From: Bacteroidota bacterium
Lineage (GTDB): Bacteria; Bacteroidota; Bacteroidia; Sphingobacteriales; Sphingobacteriaceae
Direction of reading: 5' to 3'
Assembly (NCBI GenBank): GCA_013286565.1
Contig: JABDFM010000007.1
Coordinates: 1-64,000 of the forward strand
Length of the DNA: 64,000 nt
The notes beneath the pieces are model-generated. The model was not told the origin of the DNA. It did not search any database and saw only the letters and a list, made by a program, of their open reading frames with translations. Every line of letters begins with the position of its first letter. Position 1 is the first letter of the stretch. Positions 1 through 8,075 of this stretch are shown here, piece by piece. The position numbers were made by a program, and so were the translations under genes.

Positions 1-68
1 CAGATGTGCAAATGGAAGGTAAAAAACGCATGGGTATTGTGGAGTTTTTGAGGGGGGTGAGGTTGTAA
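1..68 (+). CDS. fmt: Methionyl-tRNA formyltransferase, C-terminal end only
   Basis: The frame is open from the window edge (first whole codon at base 3) and stops at TAA 66-68. The 21 visible residues include [17 protein letters not shown], which matches the usual C-terminal tail of Bacteroidota methionyl-tRNA formyltransferase (an E-G-K-K-R-M segment followed by F-L-R/N-G). The enzyme formylates initiator Met-tRNA. Only the tail is present, so the catalytic domain cannot be checked. The call is by resemblance of a short segment and is moderately secure. Confidence 0.6.
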   Translation, partial: DVQMEGKKRMGIVEFLRGVRL

Positions 69-136
69 GACAACTACATACACCATCACTTTTCTGTCAT
101 AAATCAATAAATATTCATCATCAAACCCATTATCAT

Positions 137-144
137 TATTTTTG
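137..144 (+). promoter_or_regulatory. -7 promoter box abutting the DUF3050 start
   Basis: TATTTTTG is an exact match to the Bacteroidota -7 consensus TAnnTTTG. It ends 4 nt (CCGG) before the ATG at 149. With the box centred about 7 nt before +1, transcription would begin at or beside the start codon. No clear -33 TTG element is visible. Confidence 0.6.
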
Positions 145-148
145 CCGG

Positions 149-943
149 ATGATGCAGGGAAATACCGCGAGGATAGCCAGCCTAAAAGCTGAAATTGAAC
201 CATTACGCCAGCAACTGATCGACCATGATCTTTATAAAAATATCCAAACCATTGATGATCTCCATGTTTTTATGGGTCACCATGTGTTTGCTGTGTGGGA
301 TTTTATGTCGCTGCTTAAATCTCTACAGCAAAAATTAACCTGCACCACTTTGCCATGGGTACCCGTTGGCAATGCCAATACCCGTTACCTCATCAACGAG
401 ATCGTTTTAGGTGAGGAGAGTGATGTTGATGCCGATGGAAACCGCACCAGTCATTTTGAATTGTACCTCGCTGCAATGCAGCAGGCGGGCTCCTCAGCAA
501 CAGGCATTAACAGTTTGTTGGGCGAATTAAACAACGGTAAAGATATCAGCGAGGCGTTGAATACCGCCAATATACCAACCACTGCCCGCCAGTTTGTAAA
601 ACATACTTTTGATGTTATCGATACCGGAAAATCACACATACAGGCAGCCGTATTTACTTTTGGCCGTGAAGACCTGATACCCGGCATGTTCATCAGTATG
701 GTAAAAGAGATCAGCAAACAACTGCCCGGCAAAGTAGATACGCTGATCTATTATTTGGAGCGCCATATTGAAGTAGATGGCGAACACCATTCACAATTAG
801 CTTACCAGATGACGGAAGAATTGTGCGGCGTTGACGAAAGTAAATGGATTGAAGCTACAGCGGCAGTGAAAGAAGCCCTGATAGCCCGTATCGCTTTATG
901 GGATGGCATTTTGAAAGAGATCAGAATTGTTGAAACAGCCTGA
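149..943 (+). CDS. DUF3050 domain-containing protein (heme-oxygenase-like fold)
   Basis: This 264-residue protein matches DUF3050 over its full length. The family belongs to the heme-oxygenase-like helical superfamily; its biochemical role is not established. Recognisable pieces are the N-terminal stretch with [15 protein letters not shown] near residues 42-56 and a C-terminal [10 protein letters not shown] near 214-223; their His residues are candidate metal or ligand contacts. There is no signal peptide, so it should be cytoplasmic. The first ATG at 149 is chosen because a -7 box ends 4 nt upstream; the adjacent ATG at 152 is the only near alternative. It is monocistronic and convergent with pabC, with only 4 nt between the stops. 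Confidence 0.85.
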   Translation: MMQGNTARIASLKAEIEPLRQQLIDHDLYKNIQTIDDLHVFMGHHVFAVWDFMSLLKSLQQKLTCTTLPWVPVGNANTRYLINEIVLGEESDVDADGNRTSHFELYLAAMQQAGSSATGINSLLGELNNGKDISEALNTANIPTTARQFVKHTFDVIDTGKSHIQAAVFTFGREDLIPGMFISMVKEISKQLPGKVDTLIYYLERHIEVDGEHHSQLAYQMTEELCGVDESKWIEATAAVKEALIARIALWDGILKEIRIVETA

Positions 944-947
944 TCTG

Positions 948-1784
948 CTAAACCTTATTCAATTCATCTACCAGCCCTTTGCTTAAGCGGTTAAAATAGC
1001 GTTTCACCCCAAAACCCATCACCCATTGGATGCCTTTGGTGGCATTGGTCAAAAAAACCTCATCGGCTTCATACAAAATATCTGGGTTGATCTGCGCCTC
1101 TGTAAACGGGATATTGCCTTGCTTGGCCAATTTGATGATCACCTGTCGCATCACCCCCTCTACACAGCCTTCGCTCAGGGCAGGTGTGTATAGATGACTT
1201 TTATACCAGACAAAAATATTGGAGCTACCCGCCTCGCATAAGAACCCGTTTTGGTTCAGTAAAAAGGTATCGTCCAGTTTGTTTTGGGTTTTAAATATGC
1301 CCGCCATGACATAGATCAATGAACTGCAGGTCTTAATGTTGGACAAGTAGTTGGTGGGCTTGGGTAGTTCCATAAAAATATCCATGATCAACCCCTTATC
1401 GTTCAAAAAATAGCGCGGCTCGTCCAGCGGCTGCAATTCAAGACAATACCCCATTTTGTTTTGCGTGGGTGTATATAAACCTTCTGCGTCGCGAAAAACA
1501 GTGAGGCGCAGACGCCCGTGTTTAATTTTATTCCGCGAGGCAAGCTGTTCAACCTTTTCCTTTAAGAACCAGGTGTCCATTTGCGAGTAACCATCAATTT
1601 TAAGGGCTTTCATCCCGCGCTGAAGCCGATCGGCATGCAGGTCGGCAAATTTAAGGTGCCCTTTCATCAGCCGCATACTTTCAAACAGGGCATCCCCATA
1701 CCTGAAAGCACGATTGGCTGTAGTTAGCACCTTGCTATCAGCTGGCAAAAGCTCGCCGTTAAAATTGATAAAAACAGGTACCAT
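948..1784 (-). CDS. pabC: Aminotransferase class IV, probable aminodeoxychorismate lyase
   Basis: A 278-residue fold-type IV PLP enzyme. The N-terminus has NRAFRYGDALFES (residues 24-36), the catalytic PLP lysine is in NIKTCS (K151), and E184 in CEAGSSNIF is the usual PLP-nitrogen partner. The family includes branched-chain and D-amino acid aminotransferases and PabC. Bacteroidota members of this short type are usually PabC, which turns aminodeoxychorismate into p-aminobenzoate and pyruvate for folate; a pabB homologue at 13.1 kb fits that. Substrate is inferred, not visible. The ATG lies directly against a palindromic repeat element that provides GGAGGGG 4 nt upstream. It lies downstream of rluD on the same strand. 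Confidence 0.75.
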   Translation of the reverse strand: MVPVFINFNGELLPADSKVLTTANRAFRYGDALFESMRLMKGHLKFADLHADRLQRGMKALKIDGYSQMDTWFLKEKVEQLASRNKIKHGRLRLTVFRDAEGLYTPTQNKMGYCLELQPLDEPRYFLNDKGLIMDIFMELPKPTNYLSNIKTCSSLIYVMAGIFKTQNKLDDTFLLNQNGFLCEAGSSNIFVWYKSHLYTPALSEGCVEGVMRQVIIKLAKQGNIPFTEAQINPDILYEADEVFLTNATKGIQWVMGFGVKRYFNRLSKGLVDELNKV

Positions 1785-1920
1785 AAGCCCCTCCTAAATC
1801 CTCCCCTGTAGGGAGGACTTTTTTGTTAGTATGTTATAAATATTTTCACTCATGTCACAACCTGATTTTTTAATTTTAGTTTTTAAAGTCTCCCCAACAG
1901 GGGGAGATTTAGAGGGGGCC
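1785..1920. repeat. MITE-like palindromic element between rluD and pabC
   Basis: The left end (CCCCTCCTAAATCCTCCCC...) and the right end read in reverse complement (CCCCCTCTAAATCTCCCCC...) are imperfect inverted copies about 35 nt long around about 60 nt of AT-rich DNA. Each end is also a hairpin (TCCCC/GGGGA type). A solo relative lies at 56376-56450. The element carries the rluD stop codon at one end and a GGAGGGG tract just before the pabC ATG at the other. It encodes nothing convincing; the track ORF 1794-2018 is a chance frame. Confidence 0.75.
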
Positions 1921-2943
1921 CGCATTAGAATATTTGCGCCATTTTTGTAAAACTGTTTCAAAGTCCTCTGGCAGAGGTGCTTCAAAATGAATATATTTTT
2001 TTTGCGAAGGATGCACAAAACCTAAGGTTTGGGCGTGCAGCGCCTGCCGTGGCATCAGTTCAAAACAATTTTCAACGAATTGTTTGTATTTACTAAAAAC
2101 CGTCCCTTTTAATATTTTGTCGCCCCCGTAAGCTGCATCGCTGAATAATGGGTGCCCAATATGTTTCATGTGCGCCCTGATCTGGTGTGTGCGGCCGGTC
2201 TCGAGTTGACATTCGATCAGCGTTACATAGTTCAACCTTTCCAAAACCTTATAATGCGTTACGGACCATTTTCCTTTTTCCGGGTCGTCATAGATCGACA
2301 TTACCCGGCGGTCGTTCACACTACGCCCGATATAACCCGTTACTGTCCCGTCCTGCTCAATATCGCCCCAAACTAAGGCAAGATATTTACGGGTGATGGT
2401 ATGATCGAAAAACTGGCGGGCAAGATAGGTCATGGAACGTTCGTTCTTACTGATGAGCAACAAGCCTGAAGTATCCTTATCAATACGGTGGACCAAACCT
2501 GGCCTGCCATCATTACCCGGCAAGGTGGGCAATTGCTGAAAGTGGTAAACCAGGCCGTTTACCAAAGTACCTGTATAATTATTGTAACCGGGGTGCACCA
2601 CCATTCCGGCTGCTTTGTTCACCACCAGCACATCATCATCCTCATAAGCAATATTCAGCGGCAGGTTTTCAGGGTAAACTTCGGTGTCCCTCGGCGGATG
2701 CGGCAGCACAACCGAAATAACATCCTGGGGTTTAACCTTGTAACTCGCCTTTATTGGTTTATCGTTAACCAGTACGTTTCCCTGTTCAATCGCATTCTGA
2801 ATACGATTCCGTGAAGCATTTTCAACGCGCGTCATCAAAAATTTATCGATGCGCAACAACGATTGACCCTTATCAACTATTATCCGCAGGTGTTCATATA
2901 GATCCTGTTCTTCCTGCTCTAATAACTCTTCCGGGTTTATCAT
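1909..2943 (-). CDS. rluD: RluA/RluD-family 23S rRNA pseudouridine synthase
   Basis: The predicted protein has 344 residues. An N-terminal S4 RNA-binding domain (about residues 28-75, RIDKFLMTRVENASRNRIQ) precedes a pseudouridine synthase domain with the signature GLVHRIDKDTSGLLL, where D155 is the catalytic aspartate. The family isomerises specific uridines in rRNA; RluD-type enzymes act on helix 69 of 23S rRNA. The ORF-track start at 3048 overlaps the divergent neighbour, so I use ATG 2943, 5 nt after a TACTTTTG -7 box. The last codons (AGPL, stop) are read from a palindromic repeat, so the natural C-terminus was modified by repeat insertion. Confidence 0.92.
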   Translation of the reverse strand: MINPEELLEQEEQDLYEHLRIIVDKGQSLLRIDKFLMTRVENASRNRIQNAIEQGNVLVNDKPIKASYKVKPQDVISVVLPHPPRDTEVYPENLPLNIAYEDDDVLVVNKAAGMVVHPGYNNYTGTLVNGLVYHFQQLPTLPGNDGRPGLVHRIDKDTSGLLLISKNERSMTYLARQFFDHTITRKYLALVWGDIEQDGTVTGYIGRSVNDRRVMSIYDDPEKGKWSVTHYKVLERLNYVTLIECQLETGRTHQIRAHMKHIGHPLFSDAAYGGDKILKGTVFSKYKQFVENCFELMPRQALHAQTLGFVHPSQKKYIHFEAPLPEDFETVLQKWRKYSNAGPL

Positions 2944-2948
2944 TAGGG

Positions 2949-2956
2949 CAAAAGTA
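2949..2956 (-). promoter_or_regulatory. -7 promoter box abutting the rluD start
   Basis: On the minus strand TACTTTTG matches TAnnTTTG exactly and ends 5 nt (CCCTA) before the rluD ATG. It supports start 2943 over the longer track ORF and predicts a leaderless or near-leaderless mRNA. Confidence 0.6.
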
Positions 2957-2997
2957 ATCGTTTTTTCATTAGCGTGATGATTGATAAATACTTGTTT

Positions 2998-3005
2998 TAA
3001 ATTTA
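2998..3005 (+). promoter_or_regulatory. -7-like box abutting the ACC deaminase-like gene
   Basis: TAAATTTA differs from TAnnTTTG only in the last base and ends 4 nt (CCGG) before ATG 3010. The divergent rluD box lies about 42 bp away, so two back-to-back promoters share this short spacer. Confidence 0.45.
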
Positions 3006-3009
3006 CCGG

Positions 3010-3900
3010 ATGAATATAGATTTCGAGATTTTTAGCCCTGTTCATCAAATCCAGGATAAACTATTTGATGAACACGGTTTAAAAGTTTTCATCAAGCGTG
3101 ACGATATGATCCATCCCATTATATCAGGCAATAAATGGCGCAAATTAAAATATCTGTTAAAACAGGCGCAAACCGAAAACAAAACCCACCTGGTCACCTT
3201 TGGCGGGGCTTATTCTAATCATTTACTGGCAACTGCTGCTTCGGCAGCAAAGTTTGGTTTTAAGTCGACAGGATTTGTGCGTGGCGAAGAAGTAAATAAC
3301 GACACCTTATTCCTATGCCGCTTACACGGCATGAACTTAATATTTACCGACCGTGAAAGCTATCGTGATAAATCGGCCTTATTTAGCAAACATTTTTCTG
3401 ATTATCCCGATGCCTTTTTTATTGACGAAGGCGGTGCATCGCCATTAGCGGCTAAAGGCTGCAGTGAATTGATTAATGAGCTAACTGACCGTTACGACCA
3501 TATCTTCTGCGCCTGCGGCACCGGAACAACTGCAGCGGGCATTATTAACGGCATTGCCCAACATCAGTTTAAAACACAGTTTCACGGAGTACCGGTATTG
3601 AAGAAGGGTGAATTTTTAAGAAATGACATTGACCATTTTTTAACTGAGCCAGCGGAATATCAATTACACACCGAATACCACTTTGGGGGCTATGGCAAAG
3701 TGACTGATGAATTGATTGAATTTGTGAAACAGTTTGTAGCCTCGACCGGGATATTGATCGAGCCCATTTATATGGGTAAAATGTTATATGCCCTATACGA
3801 TCTTATCGAAAAAAAACACTTCGCCACCGGTAGCCGAATACTGGTTATCCATACCGGGGGAATTTGGGGTTTATTGGGGATGAAGGGGAAGTTTATCTAA
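3010..3900 (+). CDS. PLP-dependent ACC deaminase / D-cysteine desulfhydrase family
   Basis: This 296-residue protein belongs to the tryptophan-synthase-beta fold (type II) PLP family. SGNKWRKLKY near residues 39-48 holds the PLP lysine (K42), GAYSNHLLATAASA follows as the substrate-carboxylate loop, and CGTGTTAAGI is the phosphate-binding glycine loop. Relatives deaminate 1-aminocyclopropane-1-carboxylate or desulfhydrate D-cysteine. The residues that separate the two activities cannot be judged safely here, so no symbol is given. Divergent from rluD; its ATG follows a -7-like box by 4 nt. It is followed by 188 nt of spacer, which carries the lat promoter at its end. Confidence 0.85.
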   Translation: MNIDFEIFSPVHQIQDKLFDEHGLKVFIKRDDMIHPIISGNKWRKLKYLLKQAQTENKTHLVTFGGAYSNHLLATAASAAKFGFKSTGFVRGEEVNNDTLFLCRLHGMNLIFTDRESYRDKSALFSKHFSDYPDAFFIDEGGASPLAAKGCSELINELTDRYDHIFCACGTGTTAAGIINGIAQHQFKTQFHGVPVLKKGEFLRNDIDHFLTEPAEYQLHTEYHFGGYGKVTDELIEFVKQFVASTGILIEPIYMGKMLYALYDLIEKKHFATGSRILVIHTGGIWGLLGMKGKFI

Positions 3901-4042
3901 TCATTTCGCGCCGAAAATCACTGCTCTCTAAAAAGATTTTCAAGTAAATTCCTGAAAACTATTTTCGGGTTTAGTCCAAAAACCAACTTTAAACAATTTA
4001 AAGTTACTTTTTCGTCAATCGGTTCAAAAACGGCTTAAATTG

Positions 4043-4071
4043 TTGTTTCTGAGCACTTTTTAGTAGATTTG
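4043..4071 (+). promoter_or_regulatory. Promoter of lysine 6-aminotransferase
   Basis: TAGATTTG (4064-4071) matches the Bacteroidota -7 box, and TTG at 4043-4045 lies 18 nt upstream as a possible -33 element. The box ends 17 nt before ATG 4089, leaving a short leader, in contrast to the leaderless group elsewhere in the window. Confidence 0.55.
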
Positions 4072-4088
4072 TAGAAATCAAACTGCAT

Positions 4089-5420
4089 ATGTATAACCTA
4101 AAAGTTGCTCCAGAAAATGTACAGGATACGCTAAACAAACATATCCTTGCCGATGGCTTCGACCTTACTTTTGACATGGAAAAAAGCAAAGGCGTTTATA
4201 TTTATGATGCCAAACATAAACGCACCTACCTCGACTTTTTTACCTGCTTTGCTTCAGTCCCTTTAGGCTATAATCACCCTAAAATGGTTAATGATGAAGA
4301 GTTCAAAAAGAACTTGATGCTTGCGGCGCTCACCAACCCTTCCAACTCTGATATCTACACTGCGCAATACGCCCAGTTTGTGGAGACGTTTGACAGGGTG
4401 GGCATACCTGAATACCTGCCCCATGCCTTTTTTATATCCGGCGGATCGTTGGCGATTGAAAATGCCCTTAAAGTGGCTATGGATTGGAAAGTGCAGAAAA
4501 ACTTTGCAAAAGGCTATACTAAAGAAAAAGGATTCAAGGTGTTGCATTTCGAGCATGCTTTTCATGGGCGAAGCGGTTATACATTAAGCTTAACCAATAC
4601 ACTTCCAGTTAAAACAAAATGGTTCGCCAAGTTTGATTGGCCAAGGGTTTCCTTTCCGCAGATCAATTTCCCCTATTCAGATAGTAACCACGAGGATCTG
4701 TTAAACAGGGAAGAATTATCCATTTCGCAGATCAAAAAAGCGTTTGAGGTGAATAAGGATGACATTTGCGCCATCATTATTGAACCCATACAATCTGAAG
4801 GCGGCGATAACCATGTAAGGCAGGAGTTCCTGGAGCAATTGAGGCAACTGGCTGATGAGAATGAAGCTATGCTGATCTATGATGAGGTGCAAACCGGTGT
4901 AGGGCTTACAGGCAAGTTCTGGTGCCACGAGCACTTTGGCGAAAACGCCCGTCCTGATATATTGGCTTTCGGTAAAAAGATGCAGGTATGCGGTATCCTG
5001 GCCGGAAAAAAGGTTGATGAGATTGAAGATAATGTATTTCATGTATCATCACGTATCAATTCAACATGGGGCGGCAGCCTGGTAGATATGGTGCGTTCAT
5101 CCAAAATAATGGAGATCATTGAAGAAGATAACTTGTGCGAAAATGCAGCGACCGTGGGCGAATACCTGCAAAACGAATTATTAAAGATCGCTGAAAAGAA
5201 CTCCATGATCAGCAATGTAAGGGGCAAAGGATTACTAACCGCATTTGATTTTCAAAATAAAGCCCAACGGGATAGCTTTGTAAAAGAAGGCATGAAAAAG
5301 GACGTGATGTTCCTTGGTTGCGGCAGCCAAACCATACGTTTCAGACCGGCTCTTATTATGGATAAAGATCATATTGACGAAGGTCTCAGCATCCTTGAAA
5401 AAATATTAGGCATATTATAA
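4089..5420 (+). CDS. lat: L-lysine 6-transaminase
   Basis: A 443-residue class III aminotransferase. It matches L-lysine epsilon-aminotransferases from the N-terminus (ILADGFDLTFD, then LDFFTCFASVPLGYNHP) onward. Other signatures are SGGSLAIENALK, HAFHGRSGYTLSLTN, the PLP-binding aspartate in LIYDEVQTG and the Schiff-base lysine in DILAFGKKMQV. The enzyme moves the epsilon amino group of lysine to 2-oxoglutarate, giving aminoadipate semialdehyde, the first step of a lysine degradation route. It has its own promoter upstream and a strong terminator downstream, so it is transcribed alone. The length is normal for the family. Confidence 0.92.
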   Translation: MYNLKVAPENVQDTLNKHILADGFDLTFDMEKSKGVYIYDAKHKRTYLDFFTCFASVPLGYNHPKMVNDEEFKKNLMLAALTNPSNSDIYTAQYAQFVETFDRVGIPEYLPHAFFISGGSLAIENALKVAMDWKVQKNFAKGYTKEKGFKVLHFEHAFHGRSGYTLSLTNTLPVKTKWFAKFDWPRVSFPQINFPYSDSNHEDLLNREELSISQIKKAFEVNKDDICAIIIEPIQSEGGDNHVRQEFLEQLRQLADENEAMLIYDEVQTGVGLTGKFWCHEHFGENARPDILAFGKKMQVCGILAGKKVDEIEDNVFHVSSRINSTWGGSLVDMVRSSKIMEIIEEDNLCENAATVGEYLQNELLKIAEKNSMISNVRGKGLLTAFDFQNKAQRDSFVKEGMKKDVMFLGCGSQTIRFRPALIMDKDHIDEGLSILEKILGIL

Positions 5421-5445
5421 TAAGAATGTAATATTTTCGCTACAG

Positions 5446-5480
5446 AGCACCTGTTTGTACAAACAACAGGTGCTTTTTTT
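5446..5480 (+). terminator. Rho-independent terminator after lat
   Basis: AGCACCTGTT (5446-5455) pairs perfectly with AACAGGTGCT (5465-5474) across a 9-nt loop and runs into seven T residues. Confidence 0.9.
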
Positions 5481-5586
5481 GTGTTCTACATACTATAATT
5501 CCTTGTTTACGTTTATAAACTATCTATATATTAATATATACTATTTTTTAACCACAATAGGCAATATTTTTAATTATTATAGTGTT

Positions 5587-5594
5587 TAATTTTG
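5587..5594 (+). promoter_or_regulatory. -7 promoter box for the small unknown gene
   Basis: TAATTTTG is an exact TAnnTTTG match in an AT-rich spacer, 37 nt before ATG 5632. It gives this gene its own promoter separate from lat. Confidence 0.5.
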
Positions 5595-5631
5595 CATTTA
5601 TATATTCTTTGATGGGGTATTGGTAGCGATT

Positions 5632-6072
5632 ATGAGCAAACATATAGAAAAATTAAAAAAGCAATTATTAGAGATATCTGAAGTTGTTAATTCATTCCGG
5701 TCTGAAGCTGTACAAGTAAAGATCATCGACCGTTTTTTAGACGCGATCATAGAATCGGAGAAAAGTGAAGCTGAAGGAGCAGATACTTTTAGCAAGAAGG
5801 GCCGCAAGCAAAGATCTGGTGATGAGGATGATAACCTTTCGCAAGGCCGTAAAAAACCAGGTGCAACTAAGATCCTGAATCAATTATTATCAACTGATTT
5901 CTTTACCAGCAGGCATTCCATATCTGATATTGCCGACTATTGTAAAGATAATTTCTCTTCGGATTTTAAAACTTCCGAACTGTCAGGCATACTTTTAAAA
6001 CTGGCAAAGGAAAACAAACTGAGAAGAGAAAGAAGCAATGATAATAATCGTTTTGAATACGTAAAAGCCTAA
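5632..6072 (+). CDS. Hypothetical protein with probable C-terminal winged helix
   Basis: I do not recognise a named family. The 146-residue protein starts with an amphipathic, possibly coiled-coil segment (HIEKLKKQLLEISEVVNSF). A charged low-complexity linker follows (EAEGADTFSKKGRKQRSGDEDD), then a C-terminal domain of about 65 residues (LLSTDFFTSRHSISDIADYC... LLKLAKENKLRRER) whose spacing resembles a winged helix. A nucleic-acid-binding or regulatory role is a guess from that shape. The track begins at a TTG (5620); ATG 5632 is preferred because a separate ATG at 5612 is out of frame and stopped. Own -7 box upstream, hairpin repeat downstream. Confidence 0.7.
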   Translation: MSKHIEKLKKQLLEISEVVNSFRSEAVQVKIIDRFLDAIIESEKSEAEGADTFSKKGRKQRSGDEDDNLSQGRKKPGATKILNQLLSTDFFTSRHSISDIADYCKDNFSSDFKTSELSGILLKLAKENKLRRERSNDNNRFEYVKA

Positions 6073-6079
6073 TTTCCGT

Positions 6080-6103
6080 AGAGACGCAATACTTTGCGTC
6101 TCT
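6080..6103. repeat. GAGACGCAA palindrome between convergent genes
   Basis: AGAGACGCAA and TTGCGTCTCT form a 10-bp perfect stem around a 4-nt loop. A close relative (GAGACACAATGCATTGTGTCTC) lies at 44779-44804 after amtB. There is no long T-run on the plus strand, so a terminator role is possible but not clear. Confidence 0.7.
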
Positions 6104-6117
6104 CTTAAATTTACGGA

Positions 6118-6840
6118 TTATCTAAGATCAAATACACTATCCACTCCTAAGATCTTCCTTGAAGTAAAGCCTTCAGCAAATTTCACGCCGATGCTTTTTC
6201 CAAATTCACGTGCCCTTGCCTCAACGACCTGTACAAATTCGGGTGATGATATATAGGTTTGAGGTTCATCCTGCCATTCGGGGTTAAAAAACTGCGAGCC
6301 GTAAGCACGGACACTTTCTATTTTTTTATCCCAATGATCGGTCACATCCACCAATATATCCGGTTTAATATAGTTATCCTGTATAAAATGCAATACCAAT
6401 TTAGGCCGCCATGCTTCCTGTGCCTGTCCGTTATAGCTGGTTTCAATTTTTCGCAAACCGGATAGGAATGCAGCGGATTCCACCAATTCATTTGCCCTGC
6501 CATGGTCCGGGTGACGGTCATGATAAGCGTTGGTGATAATTATGCCGGGCTGGTAACGGCGTATTACTTCGATCACCTTTAACTGGTAATCTCTTGTGTT
6601 TTCAAAAAAACCATCAGGTAAAGAAAGATTATCCCTGACCGCAAGCCCGAGTATTTTGGCGGCGGCAGCGGCTTCCTGATCACGGATCTCGGCTGATCCT
6701 CTTGTACCTAACTCGCCTCGGGTAAGGTCAACAATACCCACCTTTTTGCCGTTTGCGATCTCTTTTAAAACAGTGCCTGCACAACCCAATTCCGCATCAT
6801 CCGGGTGAACAGGCAAAACCAATATGTCTAATTTAAGCAT
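6118..6840 (-). CDS. bshB1: Bacillithiol biosynthesis deacetylase BshB1
   Basis: A 240-residue LmbE/PIG-L family zinc deacetylase. The zinc and catalytic motif HPDDAELG is at residues 17-24, and a second metal site is HDRHPDHGRA near 105-114. BshB1 removes the acetyl group from GlcNAc-malate to give GlcN-malate, the middle step of bacillithiol synthesis. Length and end-to-end similarity (DLTRGELGTRGSAEIRDQEA) fit BshB1 rather than the mycothiol or conjugate amidases. It follows the glutathione peroxidase gene by 13 nt on the same strand, suggesting a shared thiol/redox transcript that begins with the DUF4294 gene. bshA and bshC are not in the window. Confidence 0.92.
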   Translation of the reverse strand: MLKLDILVLPVHPDDAELGCAGTVLKEIANGKKVGIVDLTRGELGTRGSAEIRDQEAAAAAKILGLAVRDNLSLPDGFFENTRDYQLKVIEVIRRYQPGIIITNAYHDRHPDHGRANELVESAAFLSGLRKIETSYNGQAQEAWRPKLVLHFIQDNYIKPDILVDVTDHWDKKIESVRAYGSQFFNPEWQDEPQTYISSPEFVQVVEARAREFGKSIGVKFAEGFTSRKILGVDSVFDLR

Positions 6841-6853
6841 ATATGAAATGGAA

Positions 6854-7354
6854 TTAATGGCCAGCAGACAGTAAACGTGCTATCTTTTTCCTGATCTTGG
6901 AAGAAGTTGGCTTGGTGAACGGATAAAAGAAATCGGTAACCAGGCCCGCTTTGCTGATCAGGTATTTATGAAAATTCCATCTTGGAGCAGAATTCAGTTT
7001 ACCGTTTTGTTTTTTCTCAGCCAAAAACTTGTACAAAGGATCGGCATAAGGCCCTCTTACTCTTATTTTTTCAAAAACCGGGTAATTAACACCTGTATTC
7101 TCACAAAACGCATCTATTTCATGACCTTCGAGGGGTTCCTGCCCGCCAAAATCGTTCGACGGAAAAGCAAGTATCTCGAAATCCTGGTCTTTAAATTCGT
7201 TCTTTAATGCTGATAAATCTTTAAGCTGAGGGGTAAAACCACACTGAGAAGCGGTGTTTACTATCAAAAGTACCTTATCCTTATATTCGGATAAGTTGAG
7301 TTCTTCACCGTTTAACTGTTGTATGTTAAACTGGTAGATGCTGTTATTATTCAT
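6854..7354 (-). CDS. Glutathione peroxidase family thiol peroxidase
   Basis: The 166-residue protein has the family signature NTASQCGFTPQ, where the cysteine (about residue 38) takes the place of selenocysteine. AFPSNDFGGQEP supplies the catalytic glutamine region, and the conserved Trp is in WNFHKYLI. No signal peptide. In bacteria that make bacillithiol rather than glutathione, such enzymes usually use thioredoxin or bacillithiol-linked reductants; that is inference here. ATG 7354 lies 2 nt past the end of the DUF4294 gene, and bshB1 follows, so the three are probably cotranscribed. Confidence 0.9.
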   Translation of the reverse strand: MNNNSIYQFNIQQLNGEELNLSEYKDKVLLIVNTASQCGFTPQLKDLSALKNEFKDQDFEILAFPSNDFGGQEPLEGHEIDAFCENTGVNYPVFEKIRVRGPYADPLYKFLAEKKQNGKLNSAPRWNFHKYLISKAGLVTDFFYPFTKPTSSKIRKKIARLLSAGH

Positions 7355-7356
7355 TA

Positions 7357-7971
7357 CTAATTGTTAGAGGAATAGTACCCCGCCTGCTGAAGAATAGACT
7401 CGATATCGCGCTCTTCATAAGGGTCATACGTTTCCTTTAGATTATGGCCGAAAACACGTGCAACGGATTGCAGCATAAATGCTTTTAAACCGCCTTTCAA
7501 ATCTTTGACCATATCATAGCTTGTAGTTCCTGTCTGCCTGTCTATCAGTTTAATTAGCACTTCTCCCTGACTAATTGTCAGATTCTCTATTTCGCGTTTA
7601 AACAGGTCTTTTATTTGTGTTTCGCAAGCATTTATCATTTCCTTCTGCTTGCCTTTATCAGCTGTAGTTGCCAGGTCGCGCTGCAATTGCTGGTATCTAT
7701 CTGCAGCAAACTTGGCGTAAGGCAATACTTTATAGATGTTATACCTTAAACGATTATAATCATCACGTTCGGCTTTGCTTTTAAATATCCTTACATCAAC
7801 GATCTTGACCTCCTCAGTTACGATCATTGGTGTCAGTTCACCGTCCAAAAGTGTGACATAAGTTCTTAGGGTATCATTTTTGCCAAGTTGTATTGGACGG
7901 GGTTGCTTTTCCTGGGCTTTTACAACTCCCAGGCTACAGCAAAACAGTAAAAGAAAACCAATAAATTTCAT
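7357..7971 (-). CDS. DUF4294 domain-containing exported protein
   Basis: Predicted 204 residues. The N-terminus is a signal peptide (MKFIGFLLLFCCSLGVVKAQ), and the mature part carries DUF4294, a Bacteroidota-specific domain of unknown function (LRTYVTLLDGELTPMIVTEEV, RYNIYKVLPYAKFAADRY). The track ORF begins at 8253 inside the divergent relA gene; ATG 7971 is right because the signal peptide starts there and a TAATTTTG box lies 14 nt upstream. First gene of a likely operon with glutathione peroxidase and bshB1. Confidence 0.88.
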   Translation of the reverse strand: MKFIGFLLLFCCSLGVVKAQEKQPRPIQLGKNDTLRTYVTLLDGELTPMIVTEEVKIVDVRIFKSKAERDDYNRLRYNIYKVLPYAKFAADRYQQLQRDLATTADKGKQKEMINACETQIKDLFKREIENLTISQGEVLIKLIDRQTGTTSYDMVKDLKGGLKAFMLQSVARVFGHNLKETYDPYEERDIESILQQAGYYSSNN

Positions 7972-7985
7972 AATTTTACGTACTA

Positions 7986-7993
7986 CAAAATTA
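7986..7993 (-). promoter_or_regulatory. -7 promoter box of the DUF4294 operon
   Basis: Minus-strand TAATTTTG, an exact TAnnTTTG match, ends 14 nt before ATG 7971 in the short spacer shared with the divergent relA/spoT gene. Confidence 0.55.
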
Positions 7994-8075
7994 ACGCAAT
8001 TTCTTTGGTATTTAAATAATAACCTGCAATTTAATAATTTGTTGCAAGTTAATGATATTATACGCGGATTTGACC

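Noticed and set aside
1794-2018. 74-residue minus-strand ORF between pabC and rluD
   Set aside because: It is read through the palindromic element and the end of rluD, with no recognisable domain.
2488-2814. 108-residue plus-strand ORF inside rluD
   Set aside because: Shadow of the conserved S4 and catalytic domains on the other strand.
6854-7354. Possible selenocysteine in glutathione peroxidase
   Set aside because: The active-site codon is an ordinary cysteine codon and the frame has no internal TGA.
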